A DNA stretch of 64,000 nucleotides from Nocardiopsis eucommiae (GTDB lineage Bacteria > Actinomycetota > Actinomycetes > Streptosporangiales > Streptosporangiaceae): assembly GCA_018388625.1 (NCBI GenBank), contig CP074402.1, forward strand, positions 2,108,001 to 2,172,000, given 5' to 3'. Each line of letters starts with the position of its first letter. Position 1 is the first letter of the stretch. Shown piece after piece: positions 35,661-45,973 of the stretch. The translations under genes and the position numbers were made by a program. The notes beneath the pieces were generated by a model, which had not been told where the DNA came from, ran no database searches, and was given only the letters and a program-made list of their open reading frames with translations.

Positions 35661-37023
35661 CCGACTACGCCGTCACCGACCCGACCACCGGCCGTGTGGT
35701 CCGGCGCTTCCCCACCGCCACGGAGGCCGAGGTCGACGCCGCCGTCGCCGGGGCCGCCGCCTCCTTCCGGGACTGGCGCCGCCGCCCGGTGGCCGAGCGC
35801 GCCCGCTTCCTGGCGGCCGCGGCCGAGCTCCACCGCGAGCGGCGCGACCATCTCGCGGCGATCATCACCCGGGAGATGGGAAAGACCACCGCCGAGGCGC
35901 TGGGTGAGGTCGACCTGTGCGCCGACATCCACGACTACTACGCCCGCAACGCCGCCGCGTTCACCGCCGACCGCGCCCTGGACGTGGCCGAGGGGTCCGC
36001 GATCGTGCGGACCGAACCGATCGGCGTCCTGATCGGCATCATGCCCTGGAACTACCCGTACTACCAGGTGGCGCGGTTCGCGGCCCCCAACATCGCGCTC
36101 GGCAACACCGTGCTGCTCAAGCACGCGCCGAGCTGCCCCGAGTCGGCGGCGGCGATCGTCGACCTGTACGCCGACGCCGGACTGCCCGAGGGCGTGTACA
36201 CCAACCTGTACGCCACCGAGGAGCAGGTGGCGCGCATCATCGAGCACCCGGCGGTGCAGGGGGTCTCGCTCACCGGGTCGGAGCGGGCGGGCCGGGCCGT
36301 CGGCGCGCTCGCCGGACGCGCGATGAAGCGGACCGTCCTGGAACTGGGCGGGTCCGACCCCTTCATCGTGCTGGCCGACGCCGACCTCGACCGGGCGGTG
36401 GACGCCGCCGTGGCAGGCCGCATGGGCAACGCCGGACAGGCCTGCACGGCCGCCAAGCGGATCATCGTGCTGGACGAGGTCCACGACGCCTTCGTGGCGG
36501 CCTTCGTGGACCGGGTCGCGGCCCTGCGGGTCGGCGACCCCGCCGAGGAGGGGAACGACCTGGGGCCGCTCTCCTCGGAGACGGCCGCGCGCCAGGTGAT
36601 CGGGCAGGTGGAGGACGCCGTGGCCCACGGGGCGACCGTGCTGACCGGCGGCGACCGGCCGGACCGCGACGGGGCGTTCGTGCGGCCCACGGTCCTCACC
36701 GGAGTGGCTCCCGGAACGCGTGCCTACCGGGAGGAGATCTTCGGACCGGTCGCCGTGGTGCACCGGGTCGGGTCCGTCGACGAGGCGGTCGAGCTGGCCA
36801 ACGACACCCCGTACGGGCTGGGCAGCGTGGTCTTCGGCGCGGACGAGAAGGCGGCGCTGGCCGTCGCCGACCGGCTCGACGTGGGCATGGTGTCGGTGAA
36901 CGCCCCTCACGCACCCAGGCCGACCTGCCGTTCGGCGGGGTGAAGGCCTCCGGGATCGGCCGGGAGCTGGGGGAATACGGCATGGCGGAGTTCGTGAACC
37001 GCAAGCTCCTGCGCGTGCCGTAG
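35657..37023 (+). CDS. NAD(P)-dependent aldehyde dehydrogenase (succinate-semialdehyde type), frame broken once
   Basis: GTG 35657 overlaps the previous stop by 4 bases. Visible motifs are [20 protein letters not shown], the Rossmann loop [13 protein letters not shown], the general-base motif [13 protein letters not shown] and the catalytic cysteine in [10 protein letters not shown], plus [10 protein letters not shown]. One base is missing at about 36910 (VSVNAPH to [14 protein letters not shown]); repair gives 455 residues. It most resembles short succinate-semialdehyde dehydrogenases. It closes the operon and oxidises the aldehyde presumably made by the ThDP enzyme. Confidence 0.92.
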
Positions 37024-37031
37024 GGCGCGCA

Positions 37032-37083
37032 CGCGAACGGGGGTCGGCGGGCACCAGCGTGCCCACCGACCCCCGTTTCGCGG
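37032..37083 (+). terminator. Strong terminator at the end of the catabolic operon
   Basis: Bases 37037-37054 pair with 37059-37076 (18 bp, one mismatch, loop CAGC), and the flanks CGCGA/TCGCG extend the stem with one bulge. A short TTT run follows the main stem. Confidence 0.85.
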
Positions 37084-37173
37084 TTGACGCGATGAGGCCG
37101 CCCGGACGTTCCCAGGGGACCGCCCGGTGAACTCGGGGAGTGGTCCGGGGACGAACCCCGGTGCGTCGACGAC

Positions 37174-37449
37174 CTAGTCGTCGTCGCCGTCCGCGTCGCT
37201 GTCGGAGCCCTCGGGCTTGTCGGTGGAGGCAGCGGCGGCCTTCTTGGTGACGCGGCGCTTCTTCACCGGACGCGAGTAGTCGACGAGGGGCTCGTAGCGG
37301 GTCTCGTGCTCCTTGAAGCACTCCTCGCAGGAGTCGACCTCACGGACGGCACCCTCCCAGGCGAACTGGATGACCTCAGTCGCCTCGACCTTCTCCTCGC
37401 GGACGGCGTGGGGATCGCAGTACTTGCGCGTGAAGACCTCGGTGACCAC
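37174..37449 (-). CDS. Lsr2-like small protein with possible zinc site
   Basis: GTG 37449 is chosen because AAGGGA lies upstream and because the ATG at 37500 is part of a TATGAT promoter element. The 91-residue product reads EVIQFAWEGAVREVDSCEEC and PLVDYSRPVKKRRVTKK, which resembles the Lsr2 N-terminal dimerisation domain (TVRF..DG..YEIDL) but adds C-x2-H (KYCDPH) and C-x2-C (CEEC), a plausible metal site. The C-terminal 25 residues are basic then strongly acidic (DSDADGDDD), and the AT-hook domain of true Lsr2 is missing. Whether it binds DNA is unknown. Confidence 0.6.
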   Translation of the reverse strand: MVTEVFTRKYCDPHAVREEKVEATEVIQFAWEGAVREVDSCEECFKEHETRYEPLVDYSRPVKKRRVTKKAAAASTDKPEGSDSDADGDDD

Positions 37450-37495
37450 GGCGGGGATTTCCCTTCGGTATCGCGTGAACTGTGCGGACCCTGTA

Positions 37496-37501
37496 ATCAT
37501 A
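37496..37501 (-). promoter_or_regulatory. -10 element of the Lsr2-like gene
   Basis: TATGAT on the minus strand lies 47 bases upstream of the chosen GTG, beside the palindrome ACACGTGT (37501-37508). No good -35 is seen at 17 bases. Confidence 0.45.
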
Positions 37502-37508
37502 CACGTGT

Positions 37509-37985
37509 ACGAACGCGGAAACGGGTGATGAGACCGGTTTCCGTGATGGGTCGGGGTCGCCCCGAAGCCTAGCGAAGTCGGAGGGGTCATCGCGCCGTCC
37601 GGTGGCGCGTGTGGCCCGGATGACCAGGCGGTCCATTCGGGTGACGATCCGTGATCCCGGTCTCCGTCGCGGGGCGCGGGCCTTCCGGGAACCGTTTCGC
37701 TACGCCGTTCCGTCCTTTCGTGTTCCGGTCCCGTATTCGTTCCAGCCGATTTGTGTATTTGGTGAACACGGCGCGGGGTCCGTGGTTAGTGTGAGTCCCA
37801 TTCAGGGGTGAGGGGACGTCCGGTGACGGAGACGGGCCGCCCCGGGAAACCGGCCGTCGCGCCCCGTGCGGCGCGCGCCGAGGGAAAGGCCGGGTCCGTG
37901 GGGGAACGGATTCGGCGGCACACACAAGGGCCCCGCGTGCGCGGGGTGGATTCTCCGTGTTCGGGGGACACTCGTGGTCGAGTAC
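37509..37985. other. Intergenic region between divergent Lsr2-like and DUF485 genes
   Basis: About 480 bases with no supported gene. The stretch 37680-37800 is poorer in G+C than its surroundings and ends in GTTAGTGTG, a possible -10 region for the symporter operon. A short G+C hairpin (CCCCGCG/CGCGGGG) occurs at about 37931-37947. Confidence 0.35.
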
Positions 37986-38408
37986 ATGGAAGGCACGTCC
38001 AGAGGCCGTGGTGGTGACGCTGGGGAACCGCTCCGCGCCGGAGGCGGACCGGCGCGCGGTCGGGGCGGTGCGGAGAGGGCGCACGCGTGTGAACGCGTCT
38101 CCGTCGACCCGCGATTCGTGAAACTCCGAAGGAGATTCGCACTTCTGTCCTGGGCGGTGGTCGCCATCTTCCTGCTGAGTTACCTTTCCTATCTCCTCCT
38201 TTCCGCCTACGCGCGCGATTTCATGAGTGTGCGGATCACCGAGTCCGTCAACGTCGCCATGGCGATGGGGGTCGGGCAGTTCGCGCTCACCTTCGCGCTC
38301 GCCTGGGCGTACGGCCGTTTCTCCGCCCGCGCCATCGACCCCCTCGCGGAGGAGATCCGCGACCGTGCCCGGGCCGAGGAGACCCTCGACGGACGGGTGG
38401 CCGCCTGA
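37986..38408 (+). CDS. DUF485 membrane protein, partner of the SSS symporter
   Basis: With ATG 37986 the product is 140 residues; similarity begins near DPRFVKLRRRFALLSWAVVA and continues LSYLLLSAYARDFMSVRI and FALTFALAWAYGRFSARAID, the two-helix DUF485 pattern (YjcH). The first 45 residues are low in similarity and rich in Gly/Arg, so a later start is possible. DUF485 genes precede actP-type acetate/cation symporters; the stop here overlaps the symporter start by one base (TGATG). Confidence 0.85.
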   Translation: MEGTSRGRGGDAGEPLRAGGGPARGRGGAERAHACERVSVDPRFVKLRRRFALLSWAVVAIFLLSYLSYLLLSAYARDFMSVRITESVNVAMAMGVGQFALTFALAWAYGRFSARAIDPLAEEIRDRARAEETLDGRVAA

Positions 38409-40119
38409 TGGACACCGTCCTGCTTCCGTTCACCACCGCGCTCGACGGCCGGATCGAGGCCGCGCACGCCTGGACCATCGGCCTGTGCGCGGTGTTCGTC
38501 CTGGTCACCCTCGCCATCACGATCCGCGCGCGGCGCACCACCAGGGGCGCCGTCGACTTCTACGCCGGGGGCGCGGCTTCTCCAGCACCCAGAACGGCCT
38601 CGCGCTGACCGGCGACTACCTCTCCGCCGCGTCCTTCCTGGGTATCGCCGGGATGATCGCCCTCCAGGGCTACGACGGCTTCCTGTACTCCATCGGCTTC
38701 CTGGTGGCCTGGCTGCTCGTGCTGCCCATGGCCCAGCTCACACGCAACACCGGCCGCTTCACCATGGCCGACCTCCCCGCCTTCCGCATGCGCCGGATGC
38801 GGGTGCGCCTGGCGTGCACGGTGTCGACGGTCACCGTGTGCGTGTTCTACCTGGTGGCGCAGATGGTGGGGGCGGGCGCCCTGGTCTCGGTCCTGCTCGG
38901 CCTGCACGACGGCGGCACCGTCCTGGGCCTGGACGCGGGCCGGGTCCGCACCGGCGCCATCGTGCTCGTGGGCGTGCTGATGATCGTCTACGTGATGTAC
39001 GGCGGGATGAAGGCGGCCACCTGGCTCCAGATCATCAAGGCCGTGGTGTTGCTCACCGCGACCGGACTGCTCACCGTCCTCGTCCTGGCCCTGTTCTCCT
39101 TCGACCCGCGCGCGCTGCTCAGCGGGGCGGCCGAGGCCAGCGGCCACGGACAGGCCTTCCTGGAACCCGGACTGCGGTTCGGCGTCGAGGTCCCCGGAGA
39201 CGCGGCCCGGACGCTCTTCAACAAGATGGACCTGGTCAGCCTGGGTCTGGCACTGGTGCTGGGCACCGTGGCCCTGCCGCACATCCTCATCCGCTTCTAC
39301 ACGGTGACCGACGGGCGCGCCGCCCGCTCCTCGGTCAACCGCACCATCGCCCTGGTGGGCGCCTTCTACCTGATGACCCTCGCCCTGGGGTTCGGCGCCG
39401 CCGCCCTGGTGGGGTCCGAGCGCATCACGGCCCTGGACCCCTCGGGCAACTCCGCCGTCCCCCTGCTCGCGGAGGAGGTGGGCCGCAGGGCCGCAGGGCC
39501 GGTGGGCGCGGCCGTGCTGCTCGCGCTGATCTCCGCCGTGGCGCTGGCCACCATCCTCGCGGTGATCGCCAGCCTCACCCTGGCCTCGTCCTCCTCGATC
39601 GCGCACGACCTGTTCGGCCACATCCTCATGTGGGGGCGTCCGCGCGAGTCCCAGGAGATGGGGGTGGCCCGCTTCTCCGCGTGTGTGATCGGCGCTGTCT
39701 CCATCGCCCTGGCGGTGGGCGCTCAGGGTCAGAACGTGGCCTTCCTGGTGGGGCTGGCCTTCGCGATCGCGGCCGCCGCCAACCTGCCGGTCATCGTCCT
39801 CACCATGTTCTGGCGCCGCTTCAACACACGGGGCGTGGAGTGGGGGATCTACGGCGGCCTCTCCGCGACCCTGCTGCTGATGCTGTTCTCCCCGGTGGTG
39901 TCCGGCAACACCGACCCCGTGACCGGAGAGAACCTGTCGATCCTGCCCGCCTGGATCGACATCCAGGTCTTCCCCATGGAGAACCCGGCCCTGGTGGCCG
40001 TGCCGATCGGCTTCGCCTGCGCGATCGTCGGCAGCCTGCTCTCACGGGAACGCGACAGCGCGCGCTTCACCGAGCTGCGGGTGCGCTCGCTCACCGGGTG
40101 GGGCGCCGACCGCGACTGA
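38408..40119 (+). CDS. Solute:sodium symporter, ActP-like (acetate/monocarboxylate), frame broken once
   Basis: ATG 38408 starts MDTVLLPFTTALDGRIEAAH. One base is missing in the GGGGG run at about 38570, inside the family motif that should read GRGFSSTQNGLALTGDYLSA; repair gives 570 residues. About 13 transmembrane helices follow, with LVGVLMIVYVMYGGMKAATW and SASFLGIAGMIALQGYDG-type blocks of the SSS family. With the DUF485 gene it forms the usual yjcH-actP pair, probably importing acetate or a similar short acid. Confidence 0.9.
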
Positions 40120-40141
40120 CCGGCGGGGCCGGACGGCACCC

Positions 40142-41196
40142 TCAGCGGTGGTCGCCGGGGCCGGCGTCGGCGAAGGTGGCGGCCACGTCGTCGAGGAGGT
40201 CCGGGAGCCCCGGCAGGGCCCGGGCGAGGTCGTCCCACCCCTGCTGGAACGACGCGGCACCGGACTCCAGGGACCACTGCTCGGAGCGGCGCAGGGAGCG
40301 GCGCAGCGCCCACGCGGCCACCGCCACGATCGGGCGCGACAGGCCGACACCGTGCACATCCAACCGTCCCGTGACCGTCCACGTCCCGTCGGTTCCGGGC
40401 GAGGGGAGGCCTCGCCGCGCGCCCGGACCAGCGGGTGCTCCACCTCCAGGGTCACCGGGGAGGGTCGCCGTGCCGGCGGCGGACGCGAACCAGCCGGGCA
40501 GGTCCAGCCGGACCCGTACCCGGGCGCGCAGCAGGTGCGAACCCCAGCGTGCCAGGGCACTCCGTACCGGGAAGCGCAGTTCCGCGTCGACGGCCAGGGT
40601 CTCCCGGGCGCGGTCGTGCACCACCCCGCCGGTGGTGGAGGGGCCTCGCCGTCGTCCTCGGCGGAGGCCCCACCGGTCCCGGCCTCCTCACGCATGGCGA
40701 AGTCGACCGCGCACACCCCGCTCTCGTCCCACGAGGCCACGGTGAGGTCGGTGCCCACCCACCCCTCGCCGTCCGACACGAAGACCGGCCGCCCCTCGGG
40801 ATCGACCTCGGTGACCAGGTAGGTGCTGCCGGGTGCGAGGTGCTCCCCGGAGAGCAGTCGCAGGGAGGGTTCGGCCGCCTCGATCGCCGCCTCGTCCGCC
40901 AGGTCCTGGGCGGCGATCTCGCGCTCGGTGGAACCCGGCTCCCCGGTCCGCACGGACTCCTCCCACGGGTCCGGCGTCCCGTGCTCGTGGGCGGTCCGCT
41001 CCCCCTGGTCGAGCGTGAGGCCCAGCTCCTCGGCCCGGAGCTCCAGGCGCCGCAGCTCCTTCTCCGACGGCAGGACCAGCAGGCCATCCTCCCCGAAGCG
41101 CGCGCCGCGCAGGACCCCGTAGGCCGAGGACACCGTCCGTGCGAGGTCCGCGCGCCCCAGGGGTGTCAGGGCGAGGCTGTGGCTCAGACGGGGCAT
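40142..41196 (-). CDS. Hypothetical protein, frame broken at least three times
   Basis: From ATG 41196 the product reads MPRLSHSLALTPLGRADLAR and contains FVSDGEGWVGTDLTVASWDE, then after breaks at about 40640, 40450 and 40400 RSALARWGSHLLRARVRVRL, VTLEVEHPLVRARGEA and GTWTVTGRLDVHGVGLSRPI. The tail is helical (WDDLARALPGLPDLLDDVAA). The approximate repaired length is 350 residues. It is cytoplasmic, with no membrane segments. I do not recognise the family; it could be a regulator or a scaffold of an actinobacterial secretion system, but nothing here proves that. Confidence 0.55.
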
Positions 41197-41293
41197 GGGC
41201 CCTCCGCTTCGAGTGGGTCGACAGTGGCCAGCCCATTGTGGTCCCCGCGTGTGGGGCCGGACAACCGTGGATCCGTCGTCGGCGTGGGGCACC

Positions 41294-41834
41294 ATGACCG
41301 GTATGACCAGACACATCGTGCTGCTGCGCGGTATCAACGTCGGGGGACACCGCAAGGTGCCCATGGCCGACCTGCGCGCGCTGCTCACCGGGCTCGGGTA
41401 CACGGACGTGGCCACCTACATCCAGAGCGGCAACGCCGTCCTCACCGCCTCGGAGTCCGACCCCGGGGTGGTGGAGGCGGCCGTGCGCTCGGCGCTGCGC
41501 GACCGTCTCGGTCTGGACGTGCCGGTGATGGCGCGCACCCTCGACCAGCTCCGCGCGGCGGTGGCGGCCAACCCCTGACCGTGGAGAACCCCTCCGCGTT
41601 CATGGTGCTGTTCTGCTCGGAGCCGGTGGACACCGCCGCGCTCGCCGCGATCGACCCCGCCACCCACCCGCGCGAGCGCATCGCCGTCACCCCCACCGAG
41701 GTGTTCACCCACCACGAGCTCGGCGTGCGTGAGGCACGACTACCCGCCGTGGTCGCCCGGAACTGCCCGGGGAGGTCACCGCGCGCAACTGGCGTACCGT
41801 CCTACGTCTGGTGGAGATGGCCGAGGACGCCTGA
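41294..41834 (+). CDS. DUF1697 family protein, frame broken twice
   Basis: ATG 41294 (or 41303) begins TRHIVLLRGINVGGHRKVPM followed by LRALLTGLGYTDVATYIQSG, diagnostic of DUF1697. Missing bases at about 41575 and 41768 explain the two shifts (LTVENPSAFMVLFCSEPVD; GEVTARNWRTVLRLVEMAED); repair gives 180 residues, the family length. The function is unknown. It ends 100 bases before cas6. Confidence 0.9.
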
Positions 41835-41934
41835 GGCGCCCGGATCCACGGGTGCGCGGCGACTGTCCGAGAGTAGTCATGGCAGGACGAGGACGGCGGC
41901 GGCGCCGTCACGACGAGGCGAGGGGTGGTGTCCG

Positions 41935-42883
41935 GTGCCCAGACGGTGGACCGTGATCCTGGGGGAGCGGGCGGACGCGGCGCGGCCGATCCGGCCCGAG
42001 GACTGCCACGGACTCCTGAACCGCTGGTGGCCGCAGCCGGAGTCCAAGCACGCGGCGGCCAAGCGCTGGGCGATGAACGGGTGGCCGACCCCCTGGGCGA
42101 CCGGCTCCATCACTGGACGCTCACCTGGCTGGACGACGACGCCCCGGCGCCCGTGGACCCCGAGGAGCTGGTCGGCCGGGTCCAGCGCGTCGGAGACCAC
42201 CTGTTCGAACCCCTCTCGGTCACGCGGACCTTCGACACCCCGTACACCGCGATGCTCACCGCCGCGGACCGCCCGGTCGCCGTGCGCGCGGCCGAGGTAC
42301 ACACCCTCACCCCGGTGGTGACCACCACGCGCGACACCACGGGGGAGCGCGTCCCGCACGTGTGGCCCAACCCCCGGCGGCTCTTCGGGGCCGTGCACCG
42401 CTCCGGCGGCGGGATCGTCGGCGGCAGCGGCGCGGTGGGCGCGGTGGCTCGTTTCGCGCCGCCCGAACTCGCCACCCCTGGCTGGAGGAGGCCCTGGCCG
42501 GACTGGACCGGGTCAGGCGCTCGGCGCTGCCGGGCGAGGAGGTGGGGCTGACCGAGCACCAGCAGGCGGAGAACCGGACCGCGCTGGGCTGGCGGGGCGG
42601 CCTGCGCCTGGACGTGGCCGACGGCCCGCTCAGCGAGGGCACCGCCTTCGCGGTCCTCCTGGAGCTCCTGGAACTGGCCGGGATCGGCAAACACACCGCA
42701 CAGGGTTTCGGGGCGGTGCGGGTGGACACGGTCACCCGGGGCGGGGCGGCCGCGCGGGTCCCCGCCCCGCGTTCGGGCCGCCGCGTCGCGCACCGGATTC
42801 GACACAGCCGCCCGCGGCCGCTCGACAGCCGTGCCCGTGCGGCGTCCGAGGCGGAGGAGTTCGGGGGAACGCTGTTCGACTGA
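41935..42883 (+). CDS. cas6: CRISPR precursor-RNA endoribonuclease Cas6, frame broken twice
   Basis: Cas6 cuts the CRISPR transcript within repeats to make crRNAs. GTG 41935 starts MPRRWTVILGERADAARPIR. The second ferredoxin-like half is clear: EVHTLTPVVTTTRDTTGERV, PNPRRLFGAV, GWRGGLRLDV and the glycine-rich C-terminal motif LLELAGIGKHTAQGFGAVRV. A His-rich stretch (ESKHAAAKRWAMNG, LHHWTLTW) could supply the catalytic histidine. Missing bases at about 42080 and 42475 explain the shifts; repair gives 316 residues. A terminator hairpin follows, so cas6 is transcribed apart from the cas10 operon. Confidence 0.88.
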
Positions 42884-42964
42884 CCCACAGACCGCCGGTT
42901 CCCGCCCGAGGACGGCGGGCGGGGACCGGTGCCCCACCCCGGCGGCCCCACGGCCGCCCTTCGC

Positions 42965-42994
42965 GGCTCCCACCCGGTGGACGGGGTGGGAGCC
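42965..42994 (+). terminator. Terminator after cas6
   Basis: Bases 42965-42975 pair perfectly with 42984-42994 (11 bp, 8-base loop) and are followed by CCTTCT. Confidence 0.75.
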
Positions 42995-43046
42995 CCTTCT
43001 CGTCCCCGCCCGTGTCCCGACCCGGATGGTCACCCGGGTCGGAGAG

Positions 43047-43235
43047 TCAGGACGTGTGCTCGTGGGGTATCGGGCCCGGCGGGGTCCGCCCGTCACCCTC
43101 ACGGAGGGTCCGGGCCAGCCCGAGCAGGTGCGGTACGAGGTCCTCCGGGGTCAGGGCGGGACCGGTCCGCTTGCCCGCCGAGGGGCGGTCGCGTTCGGAT
43201 CGGGAGAGCCGGTCGTGTCTGCTCGGGGTCGCCAT
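43047..43235 (-). CDS. Possible small antisense ORF between cas6 and cas10
   Basis: ATG 43235 with GAGAGG six bases upstream gives 62 residues, MATPSRHDRLSRSERDRPSA onward, with a short helix LTPEDLVPHLLGLARTLREG. It is the only plausible coding frame in the 607-base gap 42884-43490. It has no recognised family, and the composition makes chance ORFs common, so this is a weak call. No direct repeats of CRISPR type are present in the gap. Confidence 0.25.
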   Translation of the reverse strand: MATPSRHDRLSRSERDRPSAGKRTGPALTPEDLVPHLLGLARTLREGDGRTPPGPIPHEHTS

Positions 43236-43490
43236 GGGGGCCTCTCTGCTGTCGGGCGGGGGACGGTCCATGCACTGAGCTCTCTCGGACAGGGAACGGT
43301 GCCCTCCTGTCCCGGAGTGCGTGCGGGGGAAGGTGTGACCGGAAGGGGCCAACGGGGTGACGCGGGGCGGTGGCTGCTGGTATCGGTGGTGACGACGGCG
43401 TCACCGTCCGAGAGAGGTCAGCAGGACACCCGTTCCCGTGCGGCGCCCGCGCCGTTCCCGCCGTCCCCCGGCCACGAGGAGTCCGTCGCG

Positions 43491-45245
43491 GTGACCCAGG
43501 CCCCCGACCGCCGACCGACCGAACCCCACGACGACGCCCCGGACACCGGGGTGCTCGTCGGCGTCGACCTGCGCGGAATCCAGGCCTTCGTCTACAGCGG
43601 CCGACGCATCCTGGACGCCGTGGGCCGCGCGGCCCTGGTGGCCGAACTCACCGACACCTCCGACCCCGTCCACGGGGTCGGCGACCTCGTCCCCGAGGGC
43701 TGCCTGGTCCTGCGGGACGCGGGTGGGGCCCTGACCCTGGTGCTGCCCGACCTGGCGGCGGCCCGCCTCCTCACGGGGCGGTACACGCGCAGGCTCCGGG
43801 ACCGGGCCGGGGGTTGACCCCGGTGGTCGCGTTCGTCCCCTACGGGCGCGGGGCCGTCCCCGTCCCCGGGGAGCCGGTCGTACCGGACCTGGACGCGGCG
43901 CTGGCCGAGCTGCCCGTCCGGCTGCGCCGCGCCCGCCGCCACATGTCCGCGCTGCACACCCCCGCGCCGGGGTACGGGATCACCGCCGTGTGCTCGGTCA
44001 GCGGTGACCCGGCCGAGTCCGTGGACGGCAGCAGGCCCCTGGAGGACCCCTCAGGAACGGGCCGACGCCTGCACGAGCGGGTGACCGCCGACGTCGCCCG
44101 GGCACGGGGCATCGGCCGTCGCTGGCACCGCGCCCACAGCGACTCCTGGCTCGCGGGACTCGACGCGGACCTGGCCCTGCCGATGGAGGTGGACCGGCTC
44201 GGCCGCGATCACGGCGAGGTGAGCCGGGTCGCGGTGGTGCACGTGGACGTCAACGGTCTGGGGAGCTCCTGGGGGAGTACCGCGAGAGGGCGGGCGTCCC
44301 CGGTGCGCCCGGATCCGGTGCGCTGGCCCAGCGGGAGCTGTCCACCCACATCGCCGGACTCACCGAGGGGCTGGCGCGGGCCCTCGTGCGCGCCGTGGCC
44401 GCCACGGTCCGGACCGCACCGGGGCGCCCGCCCGTGGTTCCCGGCGTCGGGACCGGCGGGGAACTCACCCTGGACCACCAGCCCCCGGCCCGATCCTGCT
44501 GCCCGTACGGCCCATCGTCGTCGCCGGGGACGACCTCACGGTCCTCTGCGACGCGCGGCTGGCGCTGAGTCTCGTGAGGTACGCCCTGGAGTGGCTGGAC
44601 ACCGACCCGGAGCGGATCGGTGACCCCGGGGATCCCCGGGTGGCGCTGCACCGGGCGCTGTCCCGGGTCCGCCTGCCGGGCCGCACGGTGGTGGGCGCCG
44701 ACGCACGCGCCCACGTCACGTGCGTGCCCACCGTGGGGGCGGGGATCGCGGTGCAACCCGTGGGCGCCCCGCTCTCGCTCGGCTACGACCTGTGCGAGGC
44801 CATGTGCGCCCTGGCCAAGGCGGGGCGGCGTACGGCGGTCGTCGCCGACCCCACCGCCGCCGAGGAGCACGCCGTGGCGTGGACCACCCGCTTCGACGGG
44901 GTCGACCGGGTCCTCGCTCGCACGGAGGCCGCCCGGGCCGCCGTGCCCGCGCGTACCGCGCTGCCGATGACGGGGTCCGCCTTCACCCGATTCCTGGACC
45001 GCTACCTCTCCCCGAGCGGCGGGCTGTTCTCGGACGGGGACTCCCACCACCGGGGCTGGCTGGTCTCGGCCCTGGTCCCCCTGCTGGAGTCCGGCGCCGA
45101 CCCCGGCCCCGAGCTGGACCGCCGCTCCCGCGCGACCGGCCAGCCCGTGACGCTGCCCGAGGGGTGGACCCACGGTGAGCTCCTGGACGCGGTCGACGTG
45201 CGGGACCTGTACCTGGATCCGGGACTGACGGAGGGAACCCGATGA
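43491..45245 (+). CDS. cas10: Cas10-like large subunit of a type III-D CRISPR complex, frame broken three times
   Basis: Cas10 is the signature subunit of type III interference and makes cyclic oligoadenylates (cOA) when target RNA is bound. GTG 43491 has GAGGAG upstream. The chain opens directly with the palm-associated block VLVGVDLRGIQAFVYSGRRI and has no N-terminal HD nuclease, as in subtype III-D. The first palm strand is VVHVDVNGLG (44235-44264), and the second palm has the catalytic motif as AGDD (44523-44534) instead of GGDD, followed by LTVLCDARLAL. Missing bases at about 43810, 44265 and 44490; repair gives 585 residues. Both metal-binding Asp of the motif remain, so cyclase activity is plausible but unproved. 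Confidence 0.8.
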
Positions 45246-45973
45246 ACGAGCCGGACCGGATCGTGGTGCGCCTGCACTCCCCGGCGCTGTTCGCGGGGGC
45301 CAGCGCGGACGGCACCGGTGCCGACACCGACGTGGTCACCGACGCGCACGGGCTCCCCTTCTGCCCCGGCACCGGCTCGCCGCGCGTCTGCGCGTGGCGG
45401 CGGTCGGCGCCGCGACGGTCGCGCCCGACCTGTCGGGGGCGGTGGAACGGGTGTTCGGCAGGGAGGGCTCGCACGACGCGGACCGTGCGCTGCGCGTGGG
45501 GCACGCGCGCCCCGGGGACGCGGTGCGCGCCGCCGTCGCCCACGCCCTCGCGGGCCGTTCCGAGCCCGCGCGCGCCGCGCTTCGCAGGGCCGTCACCGAC
45601 GCGCACACCACCCTGGAGTCGGGGGTGGAGATCGGACCGGACGGCGCGCCGGAGCCGGGCCGTCTGCGTACCCATCGCGTGCTCCTGCCAGGCCTGGTGC
45701 TCACCGCGCAGCTGACGTGGTCGGTACGCCCACGGGCGGTGGACTGGCGCTGTCTGGCCCGTGCCTGCCTGGCCACGGACCAGATCGGTCTGCGCTCCAC
45801 CCGCGGGCGGGGGCGGGTCGACGTGTACCTGTCCGGGCCCCACGACCCCGACCCCCGCGCCACCACGCTCGCCCTGGCACGGCCCCCGGACGACGCCCCC
45901 ACCCGGAGGACCCGGGCGCGACCACCGGGCGCGGGACGCGGGCACCCGAGGCAGTACGGGGGCCGGGACGTGA
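45242..45973 (+). CDS. Cas7-like RAMP protein, frame broken
   Basis: ATG 45242 overlaps the cas10 stop by 4 bases (ATGA). The N-terminus RIVVRLHSPALFAGASADGT and LPFCPGTALAARLR match the RAMP pattern (strand, then PG-x-LR). The middle is GVEIGPDGAPEPGRLRTHRV, and the glycine-rich loop is LRSTRGRGRVDVYL. One break at about 45385 is clear; two more near the end are needed if the gene stops at 45971-45973, where the stop would overlap the next GTG. About 244 residues after repair. It likely forms part of the crRNA-binding backbone (Csm3/Csm5-like). The exact 3' end is uncertain. Confidence 0.65.

Noticed and set aside
37866-37985. Earlier start for the DUF485 gene (frame open from 37866)
   Set aside because: The added residues are low-complexity and far exceed the usual family length.
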